This document shows, piece after piece, positions 1 to 8,616 of a stretch of DNA of 45,950 bases. The stretch is from Syntrophaceae bacterium (GTDB taxonomy: Bacteria; Desulfobacterota; BSN033; UBA1163). The number at the start of each line of letters is the position of its first letter. Position 1 is the stretch's first letter. The position numbers and the translations under genes were made by a program. The notes beneath the pieces are model-generated. The model made no database searches. It had not been told where the DNA came from and was given only the letters and a program-made list of their open reading frames with translations. Where the stretch lies: assembly GCA_013388645.1 (NCBI GenBank), contig JACAEV010000029.1:1-45950 (forward strand), given 5' to 3'.

Positions 1-1
1 G

Positions 2-913
2 GCTAAGGGTTTTCAATGCCTCTCTTGCCATCCGAGTGACAAGGAACACAATTTCGCAAAAGGCAGTACGATCCAGCAAACGGTCCGGGAGGACTTAAGC
101 CATACGATGTTCTCCTGTGAGGATTGCCATGAGAAGGGCAAAAATAAGAAAGCACCTAAATATAGACATCCTTTTTCCCCACGCCACTTGAAATTAATCG
201 CCTGCCAAACCTGCCACATCCCATTCCAATCGGTTTCATCGGATTTGGTTTATGAGGTCGCCTCAACGGGATATACGCAGGTCTATGATACTTTGAAATT
301 TCTCTCCAATGACCCCCTGGATCCCAAGAGATCTGTTCCTGGAGTCAATCCAAGCCTCTGGTATCCCATGGTCACAAAATGGAAAGGTAAAATGGTCCCT
401 GCCAAACCGTTATTGGTTATTTATTGGGGAGATCTGGATCCCAGCTCGAATGTGGTGAAACCCATTTCCCTATGGAAGATTCAGGAATTAAAAAAACCAC
501 TCCTCAAAGACGACAATGGAGATGGGTTTGCTGAAGTCAATTCTCTTGATGAAATAAAAATATTTTTAAAAGCGCTGAAGGGAAAGGATCGATATGGAAC
601 TTCGATCGCCTCCCACCCTGTTTTGATGAAGGGAGGGTTTCTTTATCAGTTGGATAAAAAAGGGGAGATCGAAAAGATCCGGCACGAACAGGCTGATGTT
701 CTCCCATTCTCTCTCAGCCATAATGTGGTATCGGGTTCTGAAGTTTTGGGGGCTCGAGGCTGCAAGGATTGTCATTCAAAAAAATCTCCCTTCTTTTTGA
801 GAAAAATCCTGATCGATCCTTATGACGAAAAGGGAAAACCAGTCTATGTTGAAAACTGGGAGCGTATCGGAATCGACAAGGAAAAATTGAGCCTACTTTT
901 AATGGATCGTTGA
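2..913 (+). CDS. Multihaem c-type cytochrome, 3' part
   Basis: The ORF track begins this gene at the internal ATG at 107, but the same frame is open back to base 2 and encodes another haem motif (CLSCH), so the gene is cut by the left window edge. Four CXXCH haem c attachment motifs are visible: CLSCH, CEDCH and CQTCH close together, and CKDCH near the C-terminus. They are separated by about 180 residues with no haem motif, containing an Asp-rich DDNGDG stretch that could bind calcium. Such proteins are exported and matured in the periplasm, where they carry electrons. The partner cannot be told because the upstream part is missing. No close cytochrome family is recognised, and a signal peptide, if present, lies outside the window. 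Confidence 0.85.
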   Translation, partial: AKGFQCLSCHPSDKEHNFAKGSTIQQTVREDLSHTMFSCEDCHEKGKNKKAPKYRHPFSPRHLKLIACQTCHIPFQSVSSDLVYEVASTGYTQVYDTLKFLSNDPLDPKRSVPGVNPSLWYPMVTKWKGKMVPAKPLLVIYWGDLDPSSNVVKPISLWKIQELKKPLLKDDNGDGFAEVNSLDEIKIFLKALKGKDRYGTSIASHPVLMKGGFLYQLDKKGEIEKIRHEQADVLPFSLSHNVVSGSEVLGARGCKDCHSKKSPFFLRKILIDPYDEKGKPVYVENWERIGIDKEKLSLLLMDR

Positions 914-935
914 TGGATGATCGGTAAAAAAGATC

Positions 936-2294
936 TCATTCAGAGGGAGGCCGGACACTTTGTAAGATATTGGAATGATGTTGAAGGATATTGCCTGTCC
1001 GGCTTCGCCAGAATTGATAATTGTGTTCAGATTTCCCATTAAAAGGTTGGACAGGAACCTGATGGCTCCTTTCCCTCATCAGCTTTTCAACGTTCATATT
1101 TCCCTCTGTAATCCCCTTAAACCCTTCCTTTGATCCGTAATCAAAATAGAGCCAACTGGGTAACTGGTTAATCCCTCTTTGTTTGAGCAGGGCCAAGGGA
1201 TTGTTGGCTTGGATATGTCTTAAATCAAGGGAAGAGCTGGGGGGGAGATGATGCGGTTCCAGGTGCCCAAATACTTCCAAAAACTCGGGGAGAACCGTTT
1301 TTAGCATCCATTTATCCTGAAGCAGTTCGATATCAAGAAGCCCGCTCTGACTGCTGACGGAATGGAAAAGATGAGGATATTTTAACCCAAGTTTGACTGC
1401 TCCAAATCCTCCCATTGAAAAACCACCCATGCCTCTTTTCCGAAGAAGCCTTTTTCGATAGGGAGACTGAGATTCCAGGTACCTTAGAAGTTCAAGAAAA
1501 TAGGATTCGTGCTTCCCGATCGCTCCCGGCTTCATATAAAGGAAGGGAAAAAGCGAGTAGTTCAGGGCCTCCCCTGGATTGAAATCATCGCAGGCGTTCC
1601 GATTCCTTGTTTCTGGGAATAGCCTCTTTCCTTCATTCTCATCGGTATAAAAGCCATTGTCCCCATCCGGAAGAACGATGACCATTTTCTGAACGGGGCG
1701 AAAGGGGTCATTCGAACTTCCATTGGGGTGAAGGTTATGGGAAACAATGGATTGGGCAATCTCCTTTGGAGCATAATCCCCTTTAGAAAGCCCTTTGTAT
1801 TGAGAAAGTTCTCGGAAACGGAGTTCTAAAGATTGCTCTAAATCTCGATAGGATCGATGCTTTGAGTCCATCATCGCATAGGCGATCACCGCGATATCTT
1901 CATGAAAAAGCCAATGATACTCCTCCTCTTTCTCCCGGCATAGAAGCCTTCTTGCTTTTTCTGGAGAGTGAATCTTCGTCCATCGTCCTGTCCGATGAAA
2001 ATTATATCCATGGAGAAGAAAAAGAATGGGATATTGGGTGTTGGGATTCTGGAAATAATCTTCTGGGAGGATGACGAAAAATCCTTTTTCCTTTTCTAAC
2101 AGGGTTGAAAAAAAAGTCTCAAATCGAATCAAATAGTGATATCTCTGGGAAGACGTTGGGGAAAGGAGATAAGAAAATTCAAGATCATCAGGACAACAGG
2201 GGGATGGAGCACCATAGGTTCTCAACGACCCTGTGAGGATCAACAGAAAAAGGAAAAGAACAATCCAGAACGGTTTCCGATGTATTCCATCCAT
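936..2294 (-). CDS. Exported esterase, alpha/beta-hydrolase (esterase D-like family)
   Basis: This is a 452-aa protein with an N-terminal hydrophobic segment (about residues 9-21) and a likely signal-peptidase site near TYG-AP, so it is probably secreted or lipid-anchored outside the cytoplasm. The oxyanion-loop motif LLHGYN lies at about residue 93. The nucleophile elbow GFSMGG puts the catalytic Ser at about 293, and a C-terminal SEHNYQFW supplies the probable catalytic His. This arrangement matches the putative-esterase family (esterase D, mycolyltransferase-like and feruloyl-esterase-like proteins), which hydrolyses or transfers acyl esters; the substrate is not predictable. It is longer than minimal family members (about 280 aa) because of an insertion between strand 3 and the nucleophile. 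It is transcribed convergently to the cytochrome with a 22-bp gap and does not look operonic with its neighbours. Confidence 0.8.
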   Translation of the reverse strand: MDGIHRKPFWIVLFLFLLILTGSLRTYGAPSPCCPDDLEFSYLLSPTSSQRYHYLIRFETFFSTLLEKEKGFFVILPEDYFQNPNTQYPILFLLHGYNFHRTGRWTKIHSPEKARRLLCREKEEEYHWLFHEDIAVIAYAMMDSKHRSYRDLEQSLELRFRELSQYKGLSKGDYAPKEIAQSIVSHNLHPNGSSNDPFRPVQKMVIVLPDGDNGFYTDENEGKRLFPETRNRNACDDFNPGEALNYSLFPFLYMKPGAIGKHESYFLELLRYLESQSPYRKRLLRKRGMGGFSMGGFGAVKLGLKYPHLFHSVSSQSGLLDIELLQDKWMLKTVLPEFLEVFGHLEPHHLPPSSSLDLRHIQANNPLALLKQRGINQLPSWLYFDYGSKEGFKGITEGNMNVEKLMRERSHQVPVQPFNGKSEHNYQFWRSRTGNILQHHSNILQSVRPPSE

Positions 2295-2522
2295 TTTTTT
2301 AATATAACTTCAAAAAAGTACCTCGACAATAATTAAATAAAAGTTTTAGCAGAATGGCTCAACCGTGCTTCACCACATATCATTGGACGGCTTGGGAGAG
2401 ATCCTATAAATGAAACGAGGGCTTTCTAAAGTTTCTGAGAGCTACTCGCCCTTTCTATAAAATATGGGTGAGGATAATTTTTCCATACCTTCTGGGGAAT
2501 GACCAGTGAAGAGGGAATTGGC

Positions 2523-2552
2523 TTGTCATAGAGGTGAAAAATCTGATATAAT
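2523..2552 (+). promoter_or_regulatory. Sigma-70-type promoter for the DUF948/YtxH pair
   Basis: TTGTCA at 2523-2528 and a perfect TATAAT at 2547-2552 are separated by 18 bp. The predicted start of transcription is about 30 nt upstream of the ATG at 2591, and an AGGAGG ribosome-binding site lies at 2580-2585. The rest of the 2295-2522 interval, between divergent genes, shows no ORF or recognisable element. Confidence 0.7.
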
Positions 2553-2590
2553 TAATTTATTCATTTACAGGGTCACCTGAAGGAGGAAAA

Positions 2591-2989
2591 ATGAGCAATT
2601 TCTTTTTGGGATTAATCATCTTCGCAATAATGGTTGCCGTGGCTATCTTTCTGTGGGTCATGTTAGAATTGAGGAAGGCCATTAGGGCTCTCAAAGAACT
2701 GGTGAACACGACTGAACATTCTCTAAAACCAACGGTTGCTGAACTCCAAGAAACTCTAAAGAGCGTCCGAAACGTAGCGGATAACGCTACAGTGGTCAGT
2801 GGGGATATCAAAGTTCTTTCAGGGGCATTAAAAGATATCGCAGAAGATGTAAAAGGGATGAGCCGAAACGTAAAACATCTAATAAACTTTGTGGATAACA
2901 TGACGTCATCGGCTGTGGTGGAAGCCTCTGGCCTTAAAGCCGGGGTGAAAGCAGGAGCATGGTATTTCCTAAAGAATTTTTTTAAGTAG
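2591..2989 (+). CDS. DUF948-type membrane-anchored coiled-coil protein
   Basis: This 132-aa protein has one N-terminal transmembrane helix (about residues 4-25, FFLGLIIFAIMVAVAIFLWV), then a long amphipathic helix with heptad character (about 28-110) and a short hydrophobic C-terminal end. This is the layout of DUF948 proteins, which are common next to YtxH genes and are linked in several bacteria with general stress or envelope functions. The exact role is unknown. The start is set by AGGAGG 5 nt upstream and by the promoter just before it. The YtxH-like gene follows after 53 bp and has its own ribosome-binding site, so the two probably share a transcript. Confidence 0.8.
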   Translation: MSNFFLGLIIFAIMVAVAIFLWVMLELRKAIRALKELVNTTEHSLKPTVAELQETLKSVRNVADNATVVSGDIKVLSGALKDIAEDVKGMSRNVKHLINFVDNMTSSAVVEASGLKAGVKAGAWYFLKNFFK

Positions 2990-3042
2990 AACAGGAATAA
3001 GATCTATTCATTTTTCACCATGAGACAAAAAGGAGGTAAACC

Positions 3043-3357
3043 ATGGGAAATGAAGAAAGGAGTCACGGGACAGGTTCTATTATCCTGGCGTTTTTCATTG
3101 GTGGATTGGTGGGCGCTGGAGTCGCCCTCCTCTTAGCTCCTCAGTCTGGGAAAGAAACCAGACAAAAGATTAAAGAACTGGCAGATGAGGCGAAGGAAAA
3201 GGCAACCCATTATGCGGAAGAGGTAAAGAGCAAGGTAACGTCCACCGTGGAAAAAGGTAAAGAACTGGTCGAAGAAAAAAAATCCTTAATTTCAACAGCT
3301 TTGGAAGCTGGCAAGGAGGCTTACACAAAAGAGAAGGAAAAATTAGGGAAGGGTTAA
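3043..3357 (+). CDS. YtxH domain protein
   Basis: This 104-aa protein has an N-terminal glycine-rich transmembrane helix (FFIGGLVGAGVALLLAPQSGKE), the hallmark of the YtxH family, followed by a Lys/Glu-rich helical tail. YtxH-type proteins are small membrane-anchored proteins often induced by stress, with no known enzymatic activity. The ribosome-binding site AAAGGAGGTAAACC directly precedes the ATG. Pairing with the DUF948 gene upstream is a recurring arrangement in bacterial genomes and supports both calls. A terminator-like hairpin lies 36 bp downstream. Confidence 0.85.
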   Translation: MGNEERSHGTGSIILAFFIGGLVGAGVALLLAPQSGKETRQKIKELADEAKEKATHYAEEVKSKVTSTVEKGKELVEEKKSLISTALEAGKEAYTKEKEKLGKG

Positions 3358-3392
3358 CACACTGGCAGGACATTAGGTTCAGCGGTTTACTA

Positions 3393-3419
3393 AGGAGGGA
3401 CTCTTTTAGCTCCCTTTTT
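3393..3419 (+). terminator. Probable terminator after YtxH gene
   Basis: AGGGAC and GCTCCCT can pair with one bulged base around a TCTTTTA loop and are followed by a run of five T. The hairpin overlaps the stop codon of the convergent gene at 3406. The stem is short, so confidence is moderate. Confidence 0.4.
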
Positions 3420-3975
3420 CCCAGTAAAGTAATTTTTTGATCCTCTCTAAAAGGATTGGCCGTATATCCCGATTTTTAACCGGAGTGACCTCTTGCCACT
3501 CTCTCCAATCTCCCAAGAGATCATAATAGAGATTGGTGCAGGCCCTTTGGTAAAAAACGTGAGCGTTGGGATTTACTTTTTGAACGCAAGCTCGAAGTTC
3601 TTTCAAAATGCGATCTCTCTCATCTTCATCTTCAATGTGAAACATAAGAACCTTGGTCGATTTGGTGGGTTGGCTCGAACCGAATTTCCCTTTCACATAA
3701 TGATCCCCCAAAAAAGTTTCTTCATATTCTCTTAAAACTTCGAGACATTCCTCTTTATCCTTGAGGATGGCCACCACCTTCCAGCAGTGAAAAGCCTCCT
3801 TCAATTCAATCTCTTCTTTTCCATCCTTCAGTTGTTGATAAAGGTGGGTAATGCAGGGGACACACCGACTGTAAATATTTTTCTTTGTGACCCTCAGTTT
3901 CGGGTCGCTTTCAAAACTGACCCAATTATCCCTGGAATTCCTCCAGACTCGTCTATCGAGAAAAATCTTTTTCAT
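3406..3975 (-). CDS. Hypothetical protein with CxxC motif
   Basis: I do not recognise this 189-aa protein. It is hydrophilic, with no signal peptide or membrane segment. An N-terminal CVPC motif (about residue 39) and Cys residues around RACVQK and RACTNLYY might form a metal site or disulphide. The middle portion (about 75-130) contains alternating hydrophobic stretches (VLMFHIEDEDERDRIL) like a small alpha/beta fold. Start and stop are supported by frame length and by clean flanks, with the convergent YtxH gene on one side and a repeat-rich gap on the other. It appears to be a single-gene unit, and no function can be inferred from its neighbours. Confidence 0.6.
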   Translation of the reverse strand: MKKIFLDRRVWRNSRDNWVSFESDPKLRVTKKNIYSRCVPCITHLYQQLKDGKEEIELKEAFHCWKVVAILKDKEECLEVLREYEETFLGDHYVKGKFGSSQPTKSTKVLMFHIEDEDERDRILKELRACVQKVNPNAHVFYQRACTNLYYDLLGDWREWQEVTPVKNRDIRPILLERIKKLLYWEKGS

Positions 3976-4026
3976 ATTGATTCACTTTCAAAATTATCAT
4001 ACCATAACTCAAAATAAATTTCTCTC

Positions 4027-4115
4027 ACTTCACCCTCCCCCTTGGACGGGGGTACGGGTGCGGGGATTAGGTTTTTCCCTCCCTTCCCTCCCACCAGTGG
4101 AAGGAAGAGTTTTGG
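4027..4115. repeat. C/G-rich intergenic palindromic repeat, degenerate
   Basis: The segment contains CCCCCTTGGACGGGGG and a second imperfect pair of C-rich and G-rich tracts ending in GTTTTGGGGG. The style resembles the dispersed 'CCCTCCCCCTTG..GGGGG' repeats seen between genes in many proteobacteria. No ORF or clear promoter was recognised here. Confidence 0.4.
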
Positions 4116-4171
4116 GGGAAATGATTTCTGAATGTTAGAAGGAAATCTTTATATTAAAATGTAAGAACCCA

Positions 4172-5464
4172 ATGGAGGGAATGGAATTGAAACAAAAAAC
4201 CATCGTCATGATATCCACCTTGGATACGAAGGGGTCCGAGGCGGGTTTTTTGAAAGATCTTATTCAAGAGAAGGGGTACCGAATTATCCTCATCGATACG
4301 AATACAGGCGGCCCCCCTTCCATCTCCCCTGACATTTCATCAGAAGAGATAGCAGAATCGGGAGGGGGAAATATTGAACAGATGAGAAGGATGAAGGATA
4401 CAGCTCAGGTCTCCTCCATTATGATTAAAGGGGCCATCAAAAAAGTGAAAAGCCTCTTGGAGAATGGAGAACTTGACGGAATGGTTTCGTTTGGAGGAGC
4501 CAGTAACACTGCTATCGCCACAACCGTTATGAAGTCCCTCCCTTTTGGCATTCCTAAGGTGATGTTATCCAGCACAGCCGCTATGCCCGCATACGCCGGA
4601 GAATATTTCGGAACCAAAGATATTGCCATCATCCATTCCGTGGTGGACATTGCAGGGTTAAATCCATTGGTTAAAGACGTTCTGAAGAGGACAGCCGGTG
4701 CAATCTGTGGCATGGTGGAGATGAAGGAGAGTCCTTACTCCCTGATCAAGTCGCCTCAAAAGAAAAACTTGATCGCTTTAACAGAGTTCAAGTTTTCAGA
4801 AGAATGTTGCGGCTATATTAGACAGCTCTTGGAGGAGAAAGGAGTTGAGGTCATTCCTTTCCATGCTCAGGGAACGGGGGATAGGGCCATGGAAGATTTA
4901 ATTGGCGAAGGACTCTTCCAAGGGGTAATGGACATGGTTCCTGCTGGAGTTGGAGAGGAACTTTTAGGAGGAAATCGAGCTGCAGGTCCAAACCGTCTTG
5001 AGACAGCCGGGAAAATGGGCATTCCCCAGGTCATCACCCCTTGTGGCTTCGATATGCTTAGTTGCGGTCCATTAGAGAGAGGGAATCGTGGAGATCCTTT
5101 GTGGGTTTCAAAGAATATAAAAGGGAGGAAACTTTTTGTTCCGGACGCCTTCCGGGTTCAGGCCCGAACGAATTCTCAAGAATTGAGAGAGATTGCAAGA
5201 GAAGTGGCAAAAAAGTTGAATCAATCAAAAGGGCCTGTGGCTGTGCTCATCCCTTTAAAGGGATGGTCCTCTCTCGACCAGGAAGGGATGCCTCTCTATG
5301 ATCCAGAAGCGGATCAGGCCTTCCTCGATGAATTGAAAATTCATCTGACACCCAAGATCTCCCTCATTGAGCTCGACCTCCACCTGAATACCCTTGCGTT
5401 CGCTGAGGAAGCAGTGAATCAATTTATGAAGCTCTACCCCGATAGAAAATCTTCTACTTTCTAA
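4172..5464 (+). CDS. UPF0261 / Tm-1-like ATP-binding domain protein (copy 1)
   Basis: This 430-aa protein carries the UPF0261 landmarks. The N-terminal domain has STLDTKGSE, SGGGNIEQM and the glycine-rich FGGASNT loop, and a second domain contains GVGEELLGGNRAAGPNR and the closing LIPLKGWSSLD. The family includes the plant virus-resistance protein Tm-1, whose N-terminal domain binds ATP; bacterial members are uncharacterised and often lie in aromatic or acid catabolism loci. The first ATG (4172) lacks a well-spaced ribosome-binding site, and the ATGs at 4181 and 4208 are also in frame, so the start is uncertain. The last codons (from about 5436) lie inside an inverted-repeat element, so the C-terminal DRKSSTF tail is probably element-derived. 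A shorter paralogue is at 19751. Confidence 0.85.
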   Translation: MEGMELKQKTIVMISTLDTKGSEAGFLKDLIQEKGYRIILIDTNTGGPPSISPDISSEEIAESGGGNIEQMRRMKDTAQVSSIMIKGAIKKVKSLLENGELDGMVSFGGASNTAIATTVMKSLPFGIPKVMLSSTAAMPAYAGEYFGTKDIAIIHSVVDIAGLNPLVKDVLKRTAGAICGMVEMKESPYSLIKSPQKKNLIALTEFKFSEECCGYIRQLLEEKGVEVIPFHAQGTGDRAMEDLIGEGLFQGVMDMVPAGVGEELLGGNRAAGPNRLETAGKMGIPQVITPCGFDMLSCGPLERGNRGDPLWVSKNIKGRKLFVPDAFRVQARTNSQELREIAREVAKKLNQSKGPVAVLIPLKGWSSLDQEGMPLYDPEADQAFLDELKIHLTPKISLIELDLHLNTLAFAEEAVNQFMKLYPDRKSSTF

Positions 5465-5590
5465 TGGGTAAGCTCACGCGGGGCATTAAACCCAGTGTTC
5501 GCCCCGTTTAGAGATAAATCTCTAACGGGGTTTGCTGGAAAAGGAACAGCCATCATCGGCGCTGCTCGGAGTGGGGTTTTCTAACGGGGT
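5436..5590. repeat. MITE-like element, copy 1 (155 bp)
   Basis: The element is bounded by ACCCCGATAGAAAA and TTTTCTAACGGGGT, which match as terminal inverted repeats at 13 of 14 positions. Inside are a hairpin CCCCGTTTAGAGAT/ATCTCTAACGGGG and the shared block GGGGCATTAAACC. A related copy in the same orientation lies at 22196-22319. No transposase and no clear target-site duplication were found. The left end overlaps the 3' end of the UPF0261 gene. Confidence 0.75.
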
Positions 5591-5600
5591 GAAGAAATCT

Positions 5601-6518
5601 TTATGAAGCAGCCGTGGCACGGGGGAGGGCCAATTCTCCTTTTAACTCATTCACCATCTTGAGGAAGGCTTGGCTGGGAGGAGAGAGAGGTTTTTCACCA
5701 TGATAAATGATGTCAGTAAAAAAAACAATGTTACCCTCTTCGATGGTAATGACTTTTAAGGTCCCCTTCTCCAATTCTTCCCGGATATCCGGTTCAAACA
5801 TGAAGGACACCCCTTTGTTCTGTTTCACATAGCCCACGATAAAATCCAAGCTGCTTGCCTCAATGATCACAGAGGGCCATATTCCATATTCCTGAAATTT
5901 CCTCAGGATGGCTGTTCTTGAACCTGATCCTTTCTCCCTTAAAATCACGGGCTCGCCATTGAGCTCTCTCAAGGAGATGCTTTTTCTCTGCGAGAACCTG
6001 TGTTCAGGTGAAACGACCAGCGCGAATTCAACCGTCGAGAAGAAAATCGATTTGATTTTTCGATCGAGGTTCAACTGTGAGATAAAGGCAAGTTCATTTT
6101 TCATATCCAGAACACTCTTTGCCATATCCTCCGAATTCCCTTCATCCAAAATCACTTTGATACGCGGGAACCTCTTTTGGAACTCGGAGAGTAAAGAAGG
6201 CATGATGTAGCGTGCATAATTTTTAGTCGTTCCAATCTGAAGCGTCCCTCTCATCAACCTCTTGAAGTCTCTCATCTTCTCATTGGCATCCGATACCAGA
6301 TCAAAAATTTTTTCAGCATATTGATACAGGAGTTCTCCCGCTTCGGTCAATTGCATTCTCTTTCGTACTTGTTGAATGAGTTTCAAATTTAATGATTTTT
6401 CTAAAGATTTGACCTGAATCGTCACAGCCGGTTGGGTCACATTTAATTCTTCCGCTGCCCGGGTATAATTCTTCCTCTTCGCAACCAAATAAAAGACTTC
6501 TAATTGTTTTAGATTCAA
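5601..6518 (-). CDS. LysR-family transcriptional regulator
   Basis: This 305-aa protein has an N-terminal winged helix-turn-helix (about residues 1-60, MNLKQLEVFYLVAKRKNYTR then AAEELNVTQPAVT), a linker helix, and a two-lobe periplasmic-binding-protein-like effector domain (about 90-290). It falls in the CysB/CbbR-like side of the family, whose effectors are often small organic acids. It is transcribed divergently from the paired FAD-enzyme operon across a very AT-rich 219-bp gap. LysR proteins usually control the divergent operon, so it is the likely regulator of the cluster starting at 6738. A palindrome at 6650-6665 over the -35 region is a candidate binding site. The inferred effector is the pathway substrate or an intermediate. 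Confidence 0.9.
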   Translation of the reverse strand: MNLKQLEVFYLVAKRKNYTRAAEELNVTQPAVTIQVKSLEKSLNLKLIQQVRKRMQLTEAGELLYQYAEKIFDLVSDANEKMRDFKRLMRGTLQIGTTKNYARYIMPSLLSEFQKRFPRIKVILDEGNSEDMAKSVLDMKNELAFISQLNLDRKIKSIFFSTVEFALVVSPEHRFSQRKSISLRELNGEPVILREKGSGSRTAILRKFQEYGIWPSVIIEASSLDFIVGYVKQNKGVSFMFEPDIREELEKGTLKVITIEEGNIVFFTDIIYHGEKPLSPPSQAFLKMVNELKGELALPRATAAS

Positions 6519-6649
6519 GATATTCCCCTAAATCAATAATGAAGCTCAATGTGATAAAAAATTAAAAGTTTAATACATTGTAACAATTTGAAATAATTCT
6601 ATTATTATAATTTCCATTAAAATTTTTTATGTAATTATAAAAATAATTA

Positions 6650-6679
6650 TATTGACTTGTCAATAAATAAAATTATAGC
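6650..6679 (+). promoter_or_regulatory. Promoter with overlapping palindromic operator, FAD-enzyme operon
   Basis: TTGACT (6652-6657) and TATAGC (6674-6679), 16 bp apart, form a plausible sigma-70 promoter ahead of the ATG at 6738. The inverted repeat TATTGAC-TT-GTCAATA (6650-6665) overlaps the -35 box and is a candidate site for the divergent LysR regulator. The remaining 6519-6649 stretch is AT-rich without an ORF. Confidence 0.5.
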
Positions 6680-6737
6680 TTTTAGACATATTATCCTTTT
6701 AATTATGAAAAACCATCTTTAAGAAAGGAGAAAAAAT

Positions 6738-8354
6738 ATGCCCCAATATGATGGTGTGATCATAGGTGGTGGACCAAATGGACTCACCTTAGCATGTTAC
6801 TTAGCTAAGGCGGGACTGAAAGTCATCATTTTAGAGAAGCGATATGAAATGGGAGGAGGCCTTTGCTCGGAGATGATCACTATTCCGGGCTTCATCCATA
6901 ACACTCATGCCATCTACCATCCCATGGTAGATTACGCTCCAGTCTTCCCTGATCTTGAATTGGATAAGACTTATGACCTCCAGTACATTCATCCTGACCT
7001 GGTCATGGCCATGCCCTTTCAAGATGGCCGAAGCCTCTGCATCTATTCGGATATAGAAAAAACGTGGGCTTCCTTTGCCCAATTCTCAAAAAAAGACGCA
7101 GATGCCTATCGAGACACTTATAAACGGTTCAAAGGATATGTGGACGCATTTCTTGGACCTGCGACGTACGATATGGCCAAACCAGCCATTGAACAAGTGA
7201 TTAAACTCCACTCCAAACCATTAGGTCAAGAGATCAGTGCACTTTCTGAAAAAAAACCCATCGATATCATCCATGGGATATTTGAAAACAACCAGGTTAG
7301 AACCCTGATGCTCTATGCGACCTGTATGTGGGGCTTGGACTATGACCTCGAAGGACTGGGTTACCTCGTACCCCTCATGGTCAATCGTGCTGCCAATTAT
7401 CGACTTTGTGTAGGCGGGTCCCACCACATGGCCAATTTGATGTCTAAATTCCTTTATCGACATGGAGGAATGATCTTGGGAAGTCAGATCATCAAAAGAA
7501 TCATTGTGGAAAACGGAACGGCAAAAGGTGTTGAATTAGACGACGGAACGATTTATCAAGCAACAAAATTTGTTGCCTCCAGCATCGATCCCTATCAAAC
7601 CTTCCTCAAATATATTGGTGAGAAAGACCTCCCAAAAGATCTGGTCACGCGTACAAAAGACTGGAAATGGGAAAAATGGTCACTCTTTGATCTCCACCTC
7701 GCGCTCTTTAACGCACCCCAGTTTATCGCTGCCTCTACAAATCCTGATCTGAATAAAGCCTTTATTTACGTTCTTGGATTTGAGACGGAAGAGAATCTGA
7801 TCGATCATTTTAAGGCCTTAAAAAATGGGGAACTGAAGCCATCCGGATTCAATTGTTGCTTTCCAACCCTTTTCGATCCCTCAGAAGCACCTCCGGGAAG
7901 ACATACCGGTTTAATATCCGAACATGCACCCTATCGTTTGAAGGAAGGGGGGCCTGAAAAGTGGTATAAGATCCGTCAAGAACACGCCAAAGAACTCATT
8001 GATAAACTTAAAAAATACGCACCCAACATGGGTGAGGAGAACATCCTCTGGACCTACATTGCCTCTCCTCTCGACATTGAAAACAAATTTGCAGATATGG
8101 TCGAAGGATCGATCAAACAGGGAGGATACTACCCTCTTCAAATGGGATACTTGAGGCCGAACGAACTCTGCTCCCAATATGCTACACCGATTAAAAACCT
8201 CTATGTTTGTGGAGCCTCCACCTTCCCCGGAGGATTGGTGACCTACGGTGCAGGTTATAATGCAGCCAACCGAATCGCCCAAGACCTTGGAATCAAAAAA
8301 TGGTGGAAAGAACCTGAAATCGTGACAAAAGCAAAGGCAGAAGGTTTGTTATAG
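6738..8354 (+). CDS. Phytoene-dehydrogenase-like FAD oxidoreductase, subunit 1
   Basis: This 538-aa cytoplasmic flavoprotein has an N-terminal Rossmann FAD motif VIIGGGPNG (Gly10, Gly12, Gly15), an acidic residue ending strand 2 ([10 protein letters not shown]), and the C-terminal FAD-binding signature [20 protein letters not shown]. These define the phytoene desaturase/carotenoid isomerase-like (amine-oxidase superfamily) fold, which moves hydride to or from allylic positions. No carotenoid genes are nearby. The gene has a strong ribosome-binding site (AAAGGAG) and is followed 10 bp later by a 78-aa ORF and then a homologous second flavoprotein. The pair probably forms a heteromer, as in the CtmA/CtmB limonene dehydrogenase of Castellaniella defragrans (family knowledge; identity not testable here). 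The substrate is unknown; allylic or ring C-H oxidation is my inference. Confidence 0.85.
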   Translation: MPQYDGVIIGGGPNGLTLACYLAKAGLKVIILEKRYEMGGGLCSEMITIPGFIHNTHAIYHPMVDYAPVFPDLELDKTYDLQYIHPDLVMAMPFQDGRSLCIYSDIEKTWASFAQFSKKDADAYRDTYKRFKGYVDAFLGPATYDMAKPAIEQVIKLHSKPLGQEISALSEKKPIDIIHGIFENNQVRTLMLYATCMWGLDYDLEGLGYLVPLMVNRAANYRLCVGGSHHMANLMSKFLYRHGGMILGSQIIKRIIVENGTAKGVELDDGTIYQATKFVASSIDPYQTFLKYIGEKDLPKDLVTRTKDWKWEKWSLFDLHLALFNAPQFIAASTNPDLNKAFIYVLGFETEENLIDHFKALKNGELKPSGFNCCFPTLFDPSEAPPGRHTGLISEHAPYRLKEGGPEKWYKIRQEHAKELIDKLKKYAPNMGEENILWTYIASPLDIENKFADMVEGSIKQGGYYPLQMGYLRPNELCSQYATPIKNLYVCGASTFPGGLVTYGAGYNAANRIAQDLGIKKWWKEPEIVTKAKAEGLL

Positions 8355-8364
8355 GAGGTAAAAG

Positions 8365-8601
8365 ATGAAAGTCAATTCGACAGGATTGGGCCAGACCACA
8401 ATGGTTGCAGCCTTTACGCAACTTTTCAAAGATCCAGAAGGAGGGGAAACCTTAAAGTTGAAGATCGAGTCTTCAGAACCCATCCATTGGGTGATTACAG
8501 CTACCCTGGAAGGAGCGGACCTGAGGAACTTCATCAAGCTCCTCATGAAGCCCTCCATCCTCTACTACGCCATTTCATTAATGTTGAAAAAAAAGGAATA
8601 G
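8365..8601 (+). CDS. Small protein between the two FAD enzymes
   Basis: This 78-aa protein of unknown family is preceded by AGGAGGTAAAAG and is separated by only 10 and 15 bp from the flavoprotein genes on either side, so it is almost certainly co-translated with them. It has no Cys and no signal peptide. A predicted beta-rich N-terminal half (TLKLKIESSEPIHWVITATL) is followed by a helical, hydrophobic C-terminal half (FIKLLMKPSILYYAISLML), which might sit on a membrane or form an interface. I infer a third subunit or assembly factor of the FAD enzyme; nothing in the sequence proves this. The antisense ORF over it is a shadow. Confidence 0.75.
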   Translation: MKVNSTGLGQTTMVAAFTQLFKDPEGGETLKLKIESSEPIHWVITATLEGADLRNFIKLLMKPSILYYAISLMLKKKE

Positions 8602-8616
8602 AAAAGGAGGAAACCC

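Noticed and set aside
7911-8282. 123-aa antisense ORF opposite the first FAD enzyme
   Set aside because: It overlaps the FAD-binding C-terminus completely and has no start signal.
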